This document shows, one piece after another, positions 1-11,984 of a DNA stretch of 64,000 nucleotides. Within the stretch, counting starts at the first letter, position 1; each line of letters begins with the position of its first letter. Made by a program: the position numbers and the translations under genes. The stretch spans positions 59,534,235-59,598,234 of the forward strand of contig OZ024826.1 of NCBI GenBank assembly GCA_964016985.1, read 5' to 3'. The notes beneath the pieces are model-generated. The model worked only from the letters and a program-made list of their open reading frames with translations. It was not told the origin of the DNA and searched no databases. Origin of the DNA: Anodontia alba (lineage: Eukaryota > Mollusca > Bivalvia > Lucinida > Lucinidae).

Positions 1-265
1 AAAAACTAAGCGCCATACAATATTCAAGAAAAAGCATGCTCGTGTTTGAATTGGCAGGGGCGAAATTCAGAAGGGGTTCCTGTGGGGGTGGGGGGTGGGG
101 GGGGGGGTGGGGGGGGAATTCAGTTGAACACCCCCTTGACTCACAATTTCATTTTCATGGGAAATTTTGGATACATCTGATCAAATTTGTGACACTTTTC
201 CTTATACTTCTCTTCAACAAGTCCATTTTACTATCTGTGAATGTCTGTAATATTGCTGGGTCAGT

Positions 266-340
266 GGCAAACAGTACAGACCCTGATCAGATGTTATGTT
301 CTGCAGCATCAAATCTGGATCTACACTGTTTGCTCAGGCC
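266..340. repeat. AAACAGT foldback, old copy
   Basis: CAAACAGTACAGACCCTGAT and GGATCTACACTGTTTGC in inverted orientation with mismatches. Similar relics at 1215-1320, 1845-1905 and 10690-10760. Confidence 0.5.
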
Positions 341-824
341 TGTCTGTCCAAATACGTAAGTATGGTAATATGATTAAATCAAACCCCTCAGAAATCCTCC
401 TGGATCTGTCACTGGAGTAGGCAGACATTGACCAGCTTCCATGGCTGTACAATCTGGTTGAAATAAATTGCTGATCAGTCTTTGCTGTGTGCACATACAA
501 TTTTGTAGGAAAAATTGTGCCACAGCTTATATATGCATTAGAAGGGGCAAAGCAAATGTTTTCTGAATTTATTGCTTAACATCTCCAGCTTAAACTGCTT
601 AAACTATATATGTAACTATGGCTTCCTAAAACAGTCTAATCTGTCTCATACAGAGCCAAAATTTTTATTCAAGTATTCTGCTATATCTGCACAATGCTAG
701 CAGACAAGCCCTAACTTTACAGTACAGTCTCTTCATTTGGTATATGCTAAAATGATCTTTTCACCTGAAACAGTTCATTTACAGTATTTACTCTTAATAT
801 TCAGACTGACAGACCTTTTTACTC
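340..824. other. unannotated AT-rich sequence
   Basis: No gene or clear repeat boundary seen. Contains short relics of the AAACAGT family only. Confidence 0.4.
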
Positions 825-828
825 TTAA

Positions 829-1034
829 TCCTTGTCATGCTGAATAAATTAAGATGCCATGCCCACTTCTAATTTTTAGCCAATCAGATTACTTGATTCA
901 GGTTGCTGATACATATTCAAATACTGAATGGCGAACAGTGTAGATCCAGATCAGTTGGCTTCTTCAGAAGCCAACTGATCTGGATCTACACTGTTTGCAA
1001 AGGCAAGGCATATCCAGGTTCAGCAGGACAAGGA
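829..1034. mobile_element. TTAA MITE with GATCAGTTGGCTTC hairpin, copy A1
   Basis: Flanked by TTAA at 825-828 and 1035-1038. TIR is (C/T)CCTTGTC(A/C)TGCTGAA. The middle is a near-perfect hairpin at 931-998 (AACAGTGTAGATCCAGATCA and inverse). The TTAA target and CCCTT end suggest a piggyBac-type non-autonomous element. Further copies at 7838, 30335, 46392 and 54829. Confidence 0.8.
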
Positions 1035-1452
1035 TTAATATTCAGATAGACATGCCCTCTCAAACTGTGAAAAACCAAATCCAGAACAGGCTCTACCCTG
1101 TGCGCCATTCTGCATGTCACCAAATAGTACTGTCTTTACTCTAAATATTGGGACAACTTAACTCTTAACCATACTTGTCCTATGATTTGTAAAAGTTTGT
1201 TCCATTACTTATTGATATGTTTAAAATATTGCTGGACGAGTGACAAATGGCTTAGACCCTGATCAGAATGCAGTATCTGATCTGGATTGACAATGTTTGC
1301 ACAGGCCTGTCTGTCCCAATACTTCGGATTATGGTAGATTGTGCAGATACATTGTTTGGTTTACAAACTTGCTGTTTATATGTTGTGCACCTTTATAATC
1401 CTAAGTAATGAGACAGACAGGCATGTGCAAACAGTGTTGACCCTTCTGATCT

Positions 1453-1694
1453 GGGCCCAGTTGTTCAAAGCTAACGACATCGTTAGTTAACGATTCGTTA
1501 AAATTTACATCGAGTGATACGCGAATATGCTGAAATGTTTTGCTGAAAAAATGTGAGTAGCTTTTGCAGTGCAAAAGCTACTCACATTTTTTCAGCAAAA
1601 AATATCAGAATATTGTATATTGAATCCACAAAAACAGTTAATGAAATGACCCTTAACAAGTTCGTTAAGCTAACGACGCTTTGAACAACTGGGC
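1453..1694. mobile_element. GGGCCCAGTTGTTC foldback MITE, copy B1
   Basis: GGGCCCAGTTGTTCAAAGC at the left and its inverse at the right. Inner hairpin ATGTGAGTAGCTTTTGCA and inverse at 1548-1593. Sister copies at 2075 and 35668. Confidence 0.8.
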
Positions 1695-2074
1695 CCAGAT
1701 GTCAGAATATGGCATCTGATCAGTTGCCACTCCTACAATATTTCAGACACATCTAAAGGCAGCAGAAAGGACTCTTTCATATCTTAGGACAAGTATGATT
1801 AACCCATATATAACTAGCATCTCATAAAAGGGACATTGGCAAACAATGTAGACTCTGATCAGATGCCACATAATGCAGCGTATGATCAGGGTTTACACTG
1901 TTTGCCTTAAGTACATGAAGTTCTATAAAATATGATAATAATAAAACCCCATCGACTGGAAATGGACCTATCCAGAAAGCATGAATTATTCGCAATGCAT
2001 TTTCTAAACTTGACACTTTATAGGAAACGCTGCATAAAAGCCCTTTTCCTGCATTGCGCATCATGTAACCACCA

Positions 2075-2303
2075 GGGCTCAGTTGTTCGAAACTAACGAT
2101 GTCGTTAGTTAACGTATCATTAAAACTTTGATCATTAAATATGGCATATACGCTACTATTTTTGCTGAGAAAATGGGAGTAGCAGCTTCTCACATTTTTT
2201 CAGCAAAAATACCTGTGAATTAGATATTGTGCTGACTAGAGCAGTTAACATTTTGACCAATAACGAGTTTGTTAAGCTAACGACACTTTGAACAACTGGG
2301 CCC
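2075..2303. mobile_element. GGGCCCAGTTGTTC foldback MITE, copy B2
   Basis: Left end GGGCTCAGTTGTTCGAAAC, right end TTTGAACAACTGGGCCC. Inner hairpin shortened to AAAATGGGAGTAGCAGCTTC. Confidence 0.75.
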
Positions 2304-2439
2304 AGTCTGTTTAGAGTCTTCACTGTGAGCTTGGTGGAAGCCTGAACCCTACAGAATCTACCGAGTACTGATAAACAGCAAGACTTGCGAGAATAAACAG
2401 GTTGATCTGACCTTTGCTGTTCTCATAAAATACATTTAA

Positions 2440-2667
2440 GCCAGCGCATGACAAAACCTACAAAATGGCATGTGCGCCCAGCAAAAACTCACATCAGCCT
2501 GGGCATCTACCCAGTCTGATCAGTCTTTGCTGTCTGCATGGAGAAAGCTTGGATCCTCAGCTACTCATTGAGCAAACAGCGAAGACTGATCAGACTGGGC
2601 GGATGCCCAAGCTGATGTGAGTCTTCATTGGGCACAGGCCATTTTGTAGGTTTTGTCATGCGCTGGC
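2440..2667. mobile_element. GCCAGCGCATGACAAAACC foldback MITE
   Basis: Perfect 30-bp terminal repeats beginning GCCAGCGCATGACAAAACCT. Subterminal GCGCCCAG.AAAAACTCACA and GATCAGACTGGGCGGATGCC. Partial copies occur at 8585-8625 and 40274-40368. Confidence 0.8.
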
Positions 2668-2770
2668 TCATTTTCTACAGCATATGTCTCACAAGAAATA
2701 GTTCTAGACAAAGCTGAAACACTTCTTATGAGTATCCACAGTATGTAATCATGGAGTTGTAAGAAAACTA

Positions 2771-3111
2771 CAGTCGACTCTCGTTATCTCGAACTCCAAG
2801 GGACTTACTGAAACACTTCGAGATATCCGTACCTCGACGTATCAGAGTTGAGAGAGTGAGGATAATAATAAACTGAACAACCACATTTAACAAATGAATA
2901 TGTAATTTGACTCCTGAAGTTAGAAATATACATGTATATATTAATTAGTGTGGAAAAGAGGAGAAATTGCTCCTTAGAAGCAATTTCTCCTCTTTTCCAC
3001 ATTATTTTGTTACCTGTTGTCATAGTTTCATGTTAAAACAGGGACCAGATTTTCACTTCGAGATAAGCGGTAATTCGAAATAAGCGAGTTCGAGATAACG
3101 AGGTTCGACTG
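2771..3111. mobile_element. CAGTCGACTCTCG MITE, copy C1
   Basis: CAGTCGACTCTCGTTATCTC and inverse, TA on both sides (2769-2770, 3112-3113), so Tc1/mariner-type. Nested perfect hairpin GGAGAAATTGCTCCTTAG near 2965. Non-coding. Confidence 0.85.
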
Positions 3112-3244
3112 TATTTGTCTGACTATAATTCTTACCGAAAGCTCTGCAAGGTCAGTTTTCATGGCAATCACCAGATAAATGTATGTTCCGTATCATTACT
3201 GTAAATGTCCTAAAATTTTGAACACCAAAGTCAAACAAAATGAC

Positions 3245-3375
3245 ATATGCAAACAGTGCAGACCCAGATCAGACTGCTCCTGAAGGGGTCTATGCTGTTT
3301 GCCATTCCACTAAGTATTTTAAGCAACATTTTAAGCTCCTTTAGGAGCAGTCTGATCTGGGTCCACACTGTTTGC
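3245..3375. repeat. AAACAGTGCAGACCC foldback
   Basis: GCAAACAGTGCAGACCCAGA and inverse GTCTGATCTGGGTCCACACT. Contains an extra GGGGTCTATGCTGTTTGCC copy in the middle. Confidence 0.6.
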
Positions 3376-3628
3376 CTGTATGCATAAAATAGGTTTGAAA
3401 AGTTTGCAAGAATATTCAGCAGATGACATAAACAGACGATATTTTCAGATGCAGGTTTTCTTGGCATTTTAAGGGTTAATGACACAGAAAGCGGTGGAAG
3501 TGTGCAGATATTGACTTTGCTTTTGATGACTTTTTAGGGTATAGCGTCACACCAAAATGTGCCATGCAATTTTGCAGGTTCTGCATTTTAGACAATAAAA
3601 ATGCCCATTTCTGAGGCTAAAACAATGA

Positions 3629-6607
3629 ACAAGAGGACCATGATGGTCCTATATCGCTCACCTGAGCAAACAGCTTTGCACACTTACTGTTGAAGTTTCA
3701 GCCAAGTTCACTGCTCTAAGATTTTTGTATGAATTTTATAGCCCTGCTCCCCAGCGGCCATGTTTTTTTTCATGCATCATGATGGCTTGAACTGAATCTT
3801 GAAAGAGGATCACCAAAGGAACAATTCTGCCATATTGAAAACAGTCCAGTGGTTTCTGACAAAAAGATTTTTAAAATGTTTTATATAGCTATACAGGGAA
3901 AATAAGCCCCAACCCCTAACGGCCATGTTTTTTGACGAATCATGACTGCTTGAACAAACTTGGTAGAGGGTCACCATAGGAACATTCCTGCCAAGTTATA
4001 TTGAAATCGGTCCAGTGGTTTCTGACAAGATTTTTAAAGTTTTCTATTTAGATATATAGGGAAAATAAGCCCCACCCCTTGCAGCCATGTTTTTTGACGA
4101 ATCATGATTGCTTGAACAATCTTGGTAGAGGGTCACCAAAGCAACATTCCTGCCAAGTAATAATGAAATCAGATAGGTGGTTTCTGACATGACATGACGA
4201 ATTTTAAAGTTTTCTATACAGATATATACGAAAAATAAGCCCCGCCCCCTGGCAGCCATGTTTTTTTATGTATCATGAGGGCGTGAACAATCTTGGTAGA
4301 AGGTCACCAAAGCAACATTCCTGCCAAGTTACATTGAACTTGATCCAACGGTTTCTTAAGAGAAAATTTTTAAAGTTTTCTATATAGATATATAGGGAAA
4401 ATATGCCCCGCCCCCTAGCGGCCATGTTTTTTGACAAATCATAACGGCTTGAACAATCTTGGTAGAGGGTCACCAAAGAAACATTCCTCCCAAGTGATAC
4501 TGAAATCAGTCCATTGGTTTCTGACAAGAAGATTTTTAAAACTTTTCTATATAGATATACAAAGAAAATAAGCCCCACCCCTGGCGGCCAGGTTTTTTGA
4601 TGAATCATAACTTGAACAATCTTGGTAGAGGGTCAACAAGGAAACATTTCTGCAAAGTTATAATGAAATCAGTCCAGTGGTTTCTGACATGGAGTTTTAT
4701 TTTAAAGTTTTCTATATAGATATATAGGAAAATTAAGCCCCGCCCCCTGGCAGCCACGTTTTTTTGACAAATCATGACGACTTGAACAATCTCGGTAGAG
4801 GGTTACAAAAGAAACATTCCTGCAATGTTATACCGAAATCGGTCCAGTGGTTTCTGACAAGATGATCATTATATAGATATATAGGGAAAATAAGCCCTGC
4901 CCCCTAGCGGCCATGTTTTTTTGACGAATCCAAATGGCTTGAACAATCTTGGTAGAGGATCACCAAAGGAACATTTCTGCAAAATTATATAGAAATCGGG
5001 TCAGTGGTTACTGACAAGAAGATTTTTTAAAGTTTTCTATAAAGATATATAGGGAAAATAAGCCCCGCCCCCTGGCTGCCATGTTTTTTGACGAATCCAA
5101 ATGGCTTGAACAATCTTGGTAGAGGATTACCAAAGGAACATTTCTGCAAAATTATATTGAAATCGGTCCAGTGGTTTCTGACAAGAAGATTTTTAAAGTT
5201 TTCTATATAGATTATATAGGGAAAATAAGCCCCGCCCCCTGGCGGCCATGTTTTTTGACGACTCTAAATGGCTTGAACAATCTTGGTAGAGGATCACCAA
5301 TGGAACATTTCTGCAAAATTATATTGAAATCGGTCCAGTGGTTTCTGACAAGAAGATTTTTAAAGTTTTCTATATAGATGTAAAGGTAAAATAAGCCCCG
5401 CCCCCTGGCGGCCATGTTTTTTGACGAATCCATATGTCTTGAACAATCTTGGTAGAGGATCACCAAAGGAACATTTCTGCAAAATTATATTTTTTGAAAT
5501 CGGTCCAGTGGTTTCTGACAAGAAGATTTTTAAAGATTTCTATATAGATATATAGGGAAAATAAGCCCCACCCTCTGGCGGCCATGTTTTTTGATGAATC
5601 CAAATGGCTTGAACAATCTTGGTAGAGGATTACCAAAGGAACATTTCTGCAAAATTACAGTCGACTCTCGTTATCTCGAACTCGCTTATCTCGAATAACC
5701 GCTTATCTCGAAGTGATAATCTGGTCCCTGTTTTAACACAGGTCTACCAACAGTCAATAAAATATTGTGAAAAAGAGGAGAAATTGCTCCTTAGGAGCAA
5801 TTTCTCCTCTTTTCCACAATATTTTCAATATATCTCTAACTTAGGAGTCAAATTACGTATACGGTATTCATTCTGTTAAAGGTGGTTGTTCCATTAATTG
5901 TTTTTTCCTCAGTTCCGTAAATCTGATATGTCGAACTACGGATATCTCGAAGTGTTTCATAGAGTCCCTTGGAGTTCGAGATAACGAGAGTCGACTGTAT
6001 ATTGAAATCGGTCCAGTGGTTTCTGACAAGAAGATTTTTAAAGTTTTCTATATAGATATATAGGGAAAATAAGCCCCGCCCCCTGGCGGCCATGTTTTTT
6101 GACGAATCCAAATGTCTTGAACAATCTTGGTAGAGGATCACCAAAAAAACATTTCTGCATAATTATATTGAAATCGGTCTAGTGGTTTCTGACAAGAAGA
6201 TTTTTAAAGTTTTCTATATAGATCTATAGGGAAAATAAGCCCCGCCCCCCTGGCGGCCATGTTTTTTGGAGAATCCAAATGGCTTGAACAATCTTGGTAG
6301 AGGATCACCAAAGGAACATTTCTGCAAAATTTTATTGAAATCGGTCAACTGGTTTCTGACAAGAATATGTTTTAAGTTTTTAGTTAAAAAATCTGTTTTT
6401 AGCTCCTGTGACCTAGATATGCAATGGACCGGAACCATATGAACAACTTTGAAAGAGGATCATTCCTGTGAAATTTGGTCAAAATCCAATCAGTGGTTTA
6501 GGAGGAGATGTTGTTTAAAGATTGTGGACGGACGGACAGACGGATGACGACTACGGACGGTGAGCGATCACAATAGCTCACCTTGAGCCTTCGGCTCAGG
6601 TGAGCTA
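3629..6607 (+). mobile_element. composite element CE1, ~168-bp tandem core
   Basis: Starts ACAAGAGGACCATGATGGTCC followed by a GCTCACCTGAGC box. It contains about 15 degenerate units of about 166-170 bp marked by CATGTTTTTTGACGAATC and CAGTGGTTTCTGACAAGAAG, then a GGACGGACGGAC tract. It ends in a hairpin (GAGCCTTCGGCTC) leading to GCTCAGGTGAGCT plus A-run, complementary to the start box. Several open frames across it are artefacts of the repeat. This is the Pearl/DTC84-like layout. A foldback element has jumped into the core at 5658-5997. Confidence 0.8.
5658..5997. mobile_element. CAGTCGACTCTCG MITE, copy C2, inside CE1
   Basis: TA at 5656-5657 and 5998-5999. Neighbouring units of the CE1 array read GCAAAATTATATTGAAATC without interruption, so the TA duplication is proved by comparison. 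Nested GGAGAAATTGCTCC hairpin present. Confidence 0.9.
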
Positions 6608-6610
6608 AAA

Positions 6611-7172
6611 ATAATGTGATATTTATAGCTACATAATAAAAGGGTCATCATACTGATATTGGTGAATATTACAGTTTTGGGATATCAAAGGGTACTCCCA
6701 AGCTCTTGTCCTTTGATATCCAAACTCAGGACACTTTTCACCGATATCAGCCCAATATTATAGGGTTATTGCACTGATATTGGTGAATATTGTCCCGAGT
6801 TGGGATATCGAAGGACGCAAGCTTGCGAGCATCCTTCGATTTCCCAACGAGGGACAATATTCACCAATATCAGTTTAATAACCCTTTTATTATATAGCTA
6901 TAAATATTTATTTCGTTTCCGGGGTTTCTAACCTTTAAAACACTGTTTTAATAACTAAAATTTGAATTCTACCAATGCGCGTGACAAGGTTTGGCACGAC
7001 GTCACTGCATTACGACGTCATCAAAAGCAACGTAATGTAATGGTTATATGAGAAGGCATCCAAGTAAGTGTGCAATATTGAGTAAGTGTGCCAATATCGT
7101 GTGATATCGGCACACTAGCTCCTCGGCTTTTATCGCACATTTTAATCATTTAATATTTATAGCTATATAATA
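6611..7172. mobile_element. nested foldback with GATATTGGTGAATAT arms
   Basis: GATATTTATAGCTACATAAT is inverted at about 6885-6912 and again near 7150-7170. Inner arms ACTGATATTGGTGAATATTG and inverse meet around GACGCAAGCTTGCGAGC (about 6815-6830). Confidence 0.6.
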
Positions 7173-7174
7173 AT

Positions 7175-7830
7175 TCCATATATCATCTTGTAAAAAGCTC
7201 TGCTTGATGATTCAATACCAGGTTTTTCCGTACTTTCCCTAAATATTCAGACACCTTAACCCCTTCTCATACTTGTTCTGAACTTAGTCCATTTTCCTAC
7301 TTGTTAGTGTGTCTCAACACTACTAAATGAGAGGACAATGTGTAGACACTAGTCAGATGCCACATTCCAGTGTCTGATAGGGGTCTATACTGTTTAAGCA
7401 GGTTTATTGACTGACTTCTTGTGTAAAGTCTGAATTGACAGTAAAGCTGAAATTTATGCAGCGCACAATTTAACAACTATAAAACTAACCTTTATACATC
7501 TGAGTTTTGATGTTTAACAATCCAGTCAACAATATTTCAGTCATGCAGAGCTGTCTCCCAGATTTTATGAATTTGAATTTTTTAGGTAAACACAGGAAAT
7601 ATTGTGGACTTAAAGCACCATATTGAAAATAATGAGGCAAGTTTTCTTTTAATAAATCATCATCAACAACAACAACAACACACATAAACACATACTACTT
7701 TTAGAACATCTAGAAAACAATTTTAGACTAAACATAACTAAATTTTCAAACACTGTTAACTTTAACCTGCTGAATTTGACAGCAGACATAACATTTTAAA
7801 TTTTTTTTACTTATTTCTCACAGTAAGTAA
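7175..7830. other. unannotated 3' flank sequence
   Basis: Holds a CAA run (about 7664-7681) and an old foldback relic at 7300-7420. No gene. Confidence 0.4.
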
Positions 7831-7837
7831 GCCTTAA

Positions 7838-8049
7838 CCCTAGTCCACCTGAACCCAGATATGCCCTGCCTTCACAAACAGTGTAGATCCAGATCAGTTG
7901 GCTTCTGTAGAAGCCAACTGATCTTGATCTGCACTGTTTGCCATTTAGTACGCAAGTTTGTATCAATAATCTCGATCAAGTAACCTATTTGGCTGAAAAT
8001 TATGAGAGGGTGTCCGTAAGGCATCTTGATTTATTCAGCATGGCAAGGG
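7838..8049. mobile_element. TTAA MITE, copy A2 (reverse orientation)
   Basis: TTAA at 7834-7837 and 8050-8053. Hairpin at about 7872-7942, TIR CCCTAGTCCACCTGAA and TTCAGCATGGCAAGGG. Confidence 0.8.
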
Positions 8050-8170
8050 TTAACAATTCATTCAAACTTTCTCCCATTATCACTAATTCATAGCTCAGAG
8101 GAGTACCCAGACAATTTTTTTCTTATTTCTCCATGACAACATATTGTGGGTACTTACTGAAAGCATCTGA

Positions 8171-8356
8171 CATAGGTCTAGATAAGGGAGGGTATCCAGT
8201 AAATATTTTTCTTATTTCTCCACGAAAACGTATGTTGTGGTACTCATTAGAAGTGCGAGGCCCTTCTAATGAGTACCCACAACATATGTTTTTGTGGAGA
8301 AATAAGAAAAATATCAATACTTTTGGACTGAAAAAAATGCCTTAACTAGTGCTATG
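8171..8356. mobile_element. ACATATGTTGTG foldback MITE
   Basis: Ends CATAGGTCTAGATAAG and TTAACTAGTGCTATG; central arms CACGAAAACGTATGTTGTGG and the inverse, with loop near 8248-8262. One of more than ten copies in the window. Confidence 0.75.
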
Positions 8357-8754
8357 ATCTGATGCAGTCCTTCTTATGAGTCGTCCCCAGAACATGTTTT
8401 CGTGGAATTTGGGTTGGCGGTAAGACTGTAACTGGGCCGTGCCAGGCAAAAAGGTGTTTTCAAGCATGTGCAAAATGCACAGATTCATCTCATGCATACC
8501 CAAAATCTCACCCGTGCATTTGCTTTCCACCAATACATTCTATAGCGTCCAATGCATTCTCAGTATTTCTGTTAGCAGACAGAAAAAGGCCTGATCAGAC
8601 TGGGGGAACGCGCAAGCTGATCTCGGCCTTCGATGTATGTATATGCCCGAAGACATGTTTTCAAATGGCGTGATCCTATTAGTAAATTATCATCTGTTGC
8701 CTTAGCCTATATACTGCTATAGGCTTAATTGGTGAAACATATGATCCTCTGTCA

Positions 8755-9064
8755 TGTTTGTTTGAGTCAAAGTCTTACTGCCCAGTTTACACTATTAAAG
8801 TCACGTCAAGCCAGTTACTTAACCTAGGCTACTCAACTTTTCTTGCGCAGGCTTAGTCCTCTTTGCGGTACACCAGTGCTTGTGTACATATTTTGCCCGT
8901 AACTGATAAATGCCCCTCTTGAGTCAGCGGAAGGGGGAAAAGGAATGCAAAAATGATACCATGATTAATCTCTATTAAAGTTATGCGGCCATGCTGGGAT
9001 TTGAACTTGAGACCCCTGGATCTGCAATCAGATGATGTACTGACAGCGCTATAAAGCCTTATCC
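8755..9064 (-). mobile_element. tRNA-derived SINE, old copy
   Basis: Reading the minus strand: tRNA-like head near 9064, body with CTTCCGCTGACTCAAGAGGG, and GACTAAGCCTGCGCAAG; tail near 8755. Clearly related to the better copies at 54952 and 56278. Confidence 0.6.
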
Positions 9065-9279
9065 CCTATACTAAAACCGTTTTCTTAAGTGGAAATGCCA
9101 GTAAACTGGTTTTTAATGTTTACAAGGGGCCATAACTCATGTCAGATTCCACACATAAATGAAACTGTTTACTGGTCATTAAGCCACCCCATGACTTTCA
9201 GTTGCATCAGATGCAAGACACTCAAGTCATGGCATGGAACGGATTACTCTGAAAATAATTATTCAAATTGGCCCATTAA

Positions 9280-9504
9280 CCTTTAAAAGGCCAATCACAA
9301 CTGCAGCAGATGAAACTTAAATCTTACATCTTACTTTTCATTTTTTTTTTTTTTTATTACTTTTCATTAAAAATTAGTCTTGACACTTCATGTGGATCAT
9401 CTGTTTGGCAGATGTTTCACATGAAATGTCAAGACTTATTTTTAATGAAAAATAATAAACTTTAGAATGTTGTCCACTGCAAATTTTGCTTGGCTGTTTA
9501 AGGG
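9280..9504. mobile_element. TTAA foldback MITE (ATTTCATGTGAA hairpin), copy F1
   Basis: TTAA at 9276-9279 and 9505-9508. Ends CCTTTAAAAGGCCAATCACA and the loose inverse AGCCAAGCAAAATTTGCAGT. Inner hairpin ATTAAAAATTAGTCTTGACA and inverse. Confidence 0.7.
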
Positions 9505-9793
9505 TTAACAATTGCATATGAATTCTTGTTAACACCAATGCAGAGGTAAAATTTCAAAGGAATCTTGGAAATAGAACAGAAGTTATTGCAGGGAGAGGAA
9601 ATACTGAAATTGATGCGACAGACTAACATACTGACATCCAGCATAAAACATATACCCATCCACTATTGTGCAGCAAGGTATAAAAATATGAGCCACAATT
9701 TAAGAGAAGAGTCCTTATGTCATTTATAAGCAAACAGCAAAGACTCAGTAACACATTGCTCGCATTACATTGATCATCAATACAAGTATATAT

Positions 9794-9985
9794 CATAGCT
9801 ACAGATAAGAGGGGGTATCCACATAATAGTTTTCTTATTTCTTGATGAAAACATACGTTGTGGGTACTCATTAGAAGCGCCTCATCGAGGTACTTCTAAT
9901 GAGTACCACAACATATGTTTTCGTTGAGAAATAAGAAAGATATCAGCATTTTTCGGATGAAAAAAGCGCCTTATCTGTTGCTATG
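9794..9985. mobile_element. ACATATGTTGTG foldback MITE
   Basis: Ends CATAGCTACAGATAAG and TTATCTGTTGCTATG, a clean inverted pair; arms meet at GCGCCTCATCGAGGTAC. A good family representative. Confidence 0.8.
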
Positions 9986-10023
9986 TATATTCTCTAGTAT
10001 TCAGTGATGGTAAGCAGAATATT

Positions 10024-10634
10024 GTTTAAATTGAGGTTTTATGGCCCACTCAACCCTTTAGGGTAATGTCAACTGCAGTCAGTTTATCTACTCACACTAT
10101 TCCTGGGCAGGCTTAGTCCTCTAAGCGGTTAACCAGTACTTGTGCACATACAGTTGATTCTCGTTATCTCGACTTCGCTTATCTCGAATAACCGCTTATC
10201 TCTAAATGAAAATTTGGTCCCTGCCTAAACATGAAAATCTAACAACAGGTAAAAATATTGTGGAAAAGAGGAGAAATTGCTCCTAACAATATTTTCGATA
10301 TATCTGTAACTTTTAAGAGTCCAATTACACATATATTTGTTAAATGTGATTGTTTGAATTATTTTTTTTTCCTCAATTCTGCAAATCCGATATGTCGATG
10401 TATGGATATCTCGAATTATTTCAGAGAGTCCCTTGGAATTTGAGATAACGAGAGTCGACTGTATTTTTTCAGTAACTGATGACTGCCCTTTTCTAATTAG
10501 CTCAAAGGGGAAAATGGCTATAGAAACGCTTTCATGACCAATCTTCACGAAATTATGTGGTAGGGCTGGGTTGGAATTCGCAATTCCTGGACCTGCAGTC
10601 AGACAAGCTATATAAGCTACCAACCGTGCTATGG
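10024..10634 (-). mobile_element. tRNA-derived SINE split by MITE C3
   Basis: Tail side GAGGTTTTATGGCCCACTCA, body GGCAGGCTTAGTCCTCTAAG; then MITE at 10151-10461, then the rest of the body and tRNA-like head to 10634. The MITE is therefore younger than the SINE. Confidence 0.7.
10151..10461. mobile_element. CAGTCGACTCTCG MITE, copy C3, inside a SINE
   Basis: TA at 10149-10150 and 10462-10463. The surrounding SINE continues on both sides (GTTAACCAGTACTTGTGCAC and GTAACTGATGACTGCCCTTT). One arm of the nested hairpin is lost. Confidence 0.85.
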
Positions 10635-10916
10635 AGTCCAGCTGTAAGCAGAAACTATACCATATATAGTTACCCAAAGTATTGGGATAAACAGACAAGC
10701 AGTCTACATTCAGATCAGATGATGAGGAACAAGGCATCTGATCAGGGTGTACACAGTACAGTTTGCGTCACAGCAGTTTTTTGCCACAAATCTAACAGTT
10801 ACTGTCACATGGAATTTTTCAAATTTTATGACAAGTACGGTAAAGATTTAACATCTCTCAATAATCAGAATAAATATAATAGGCTATGTTCACACTACTA
10901 CATGAATGCATATTTA

Positions 10917-11113
10917 CATAGGTCAAGATAAGAGTGTAAGAGTGGGTATCGGGTAAATAGTTTTCTTTACTCCAACAAAACATGTTGTGGGTACTCATTA
11001 GAAGTGCCTCGCTGTTGCACTTCTAATGAGTACCCACAACATATGTTTTCTTGGAGTAATAAGAAAAATATCAATACTTTTGAATTGAAAAAAACATCTT
11101 ATCAAGAGCTATG
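10917..11113. mobile_element. ACATATGTTGTG foldback MITE
   Basis: Ends CATAGGTCAAGATAAG and TTATCAAGAGCTATG. Arms of about 40 bp around the loop CTCGCTGTTG near 11010. Confidence 0.75.
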
Positions 11114-11520
11114 CATAATATGATCTGAACCTTCTGTCTCTGCATATGTCAGAAAATAAAAAAATCTAAAAGGTTGCGTTTGGCAACAAAGTACACATTA
11201 CAGTGAGAAAATGAGAGTCTCGATTTTATTGAGACTCTTCATATGCAGTAATGAAGTCTGCAAAACTGCTTAAAAGGTTGTTTTCTCATGTGGCTAAAAA
11301 ATAATAGTGGTGGTTTCTGACAGAATTTGGCAAGATTTCCTTCAAGTCGGACGCTGTCTTGTACAGGTGCTTCAATCTGGACAATACTGAATTGTTACCG
11401 TATTTACCCTTAATATTGTGACTTATGACACTTTATCTCCTCATCATATAAAACTACCTGTTGATCTGTCTAAAAACGAGGACTTGTGACATCTGATCTG
11501 GGTCTACATTATATGCTCAG

Positions 11521-11802
11521 CATTACGAAAACATGCCTATTCAAATAAACTGAAAATTTACCACCAAACAAATGAAAATTTTCAGACAAAAAAATTCTGA
11601 CATTTTCATATTTCTGCTCAAAACATAGATTGTGGGTACTCGTTAGAACCACCTTGGCGAGGCGGCTCTAACGAGTACCCACAATCTATGTTTTTGAGCA
11701 GAAATAAGTAAAAATAATGTATACCCCTGTAAACCCGAGTTTTACTATGTAAAAGTGGGGTTTAGGGGGAGTCAAAATTATAAAGGTATGTTTTTGTGAT
11801 GG
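11521..11802. mobile_element. foldback MITE, GATTGTGGGTACTCG subfamily, copy 1
   Basis: Ends CATTACGAAAACATGCCTAT and the rough inverse ending TTTTTGTGATGGG. Central hairpin of about 40-bp arms around CCACCTTGGCGAGGCGG. The flanking GTTTTACTATGT..GGGGTTTAG block is also inverted. Related copies at 54317 and 56964. Confidence 0.75.
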
Positions 11803-11978
11803 GCCTGTCTGTCCCAGTAATAAATATGGCAGTTAAGCAGAATTATCCCCAAGATGATGTAGTACTGTGACAGGAATTTATGAAGGATCCACACCAGGAA
11901 GATGTCATATGCTCAATGACAACAAAACAATGAATACTTAAGCATTTCTTAACTGCACTGGTTCGTAAATTTTTGGTA

Positions 11979-11984
11979 TTTATT
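11979..11984 (-). promoter_or_regulatory. possible polyadenylation signal AATAAA
   Basis: TTTATT on the plus strand gives AATAAA on the minus strand, about 275 nt after the stop of the distal candidate last exon. The hexamer is common by chance in AT-rich DNA, so this is only a candidate. Confidence 0.3.

Noticed and set aside
36..359. 107-residue open frame near the window start
   Set aside because: It runs through a G-run and an AAACAGT foldback; no domain and low-complexity composition.
3900..6440. Repeated minus-strand frames with a shared NMAARGRGL-type peptide
   Set aside because: They are one ~168-bp tandem unit read over and over; frames start and stop at unit edges and are broken between units.
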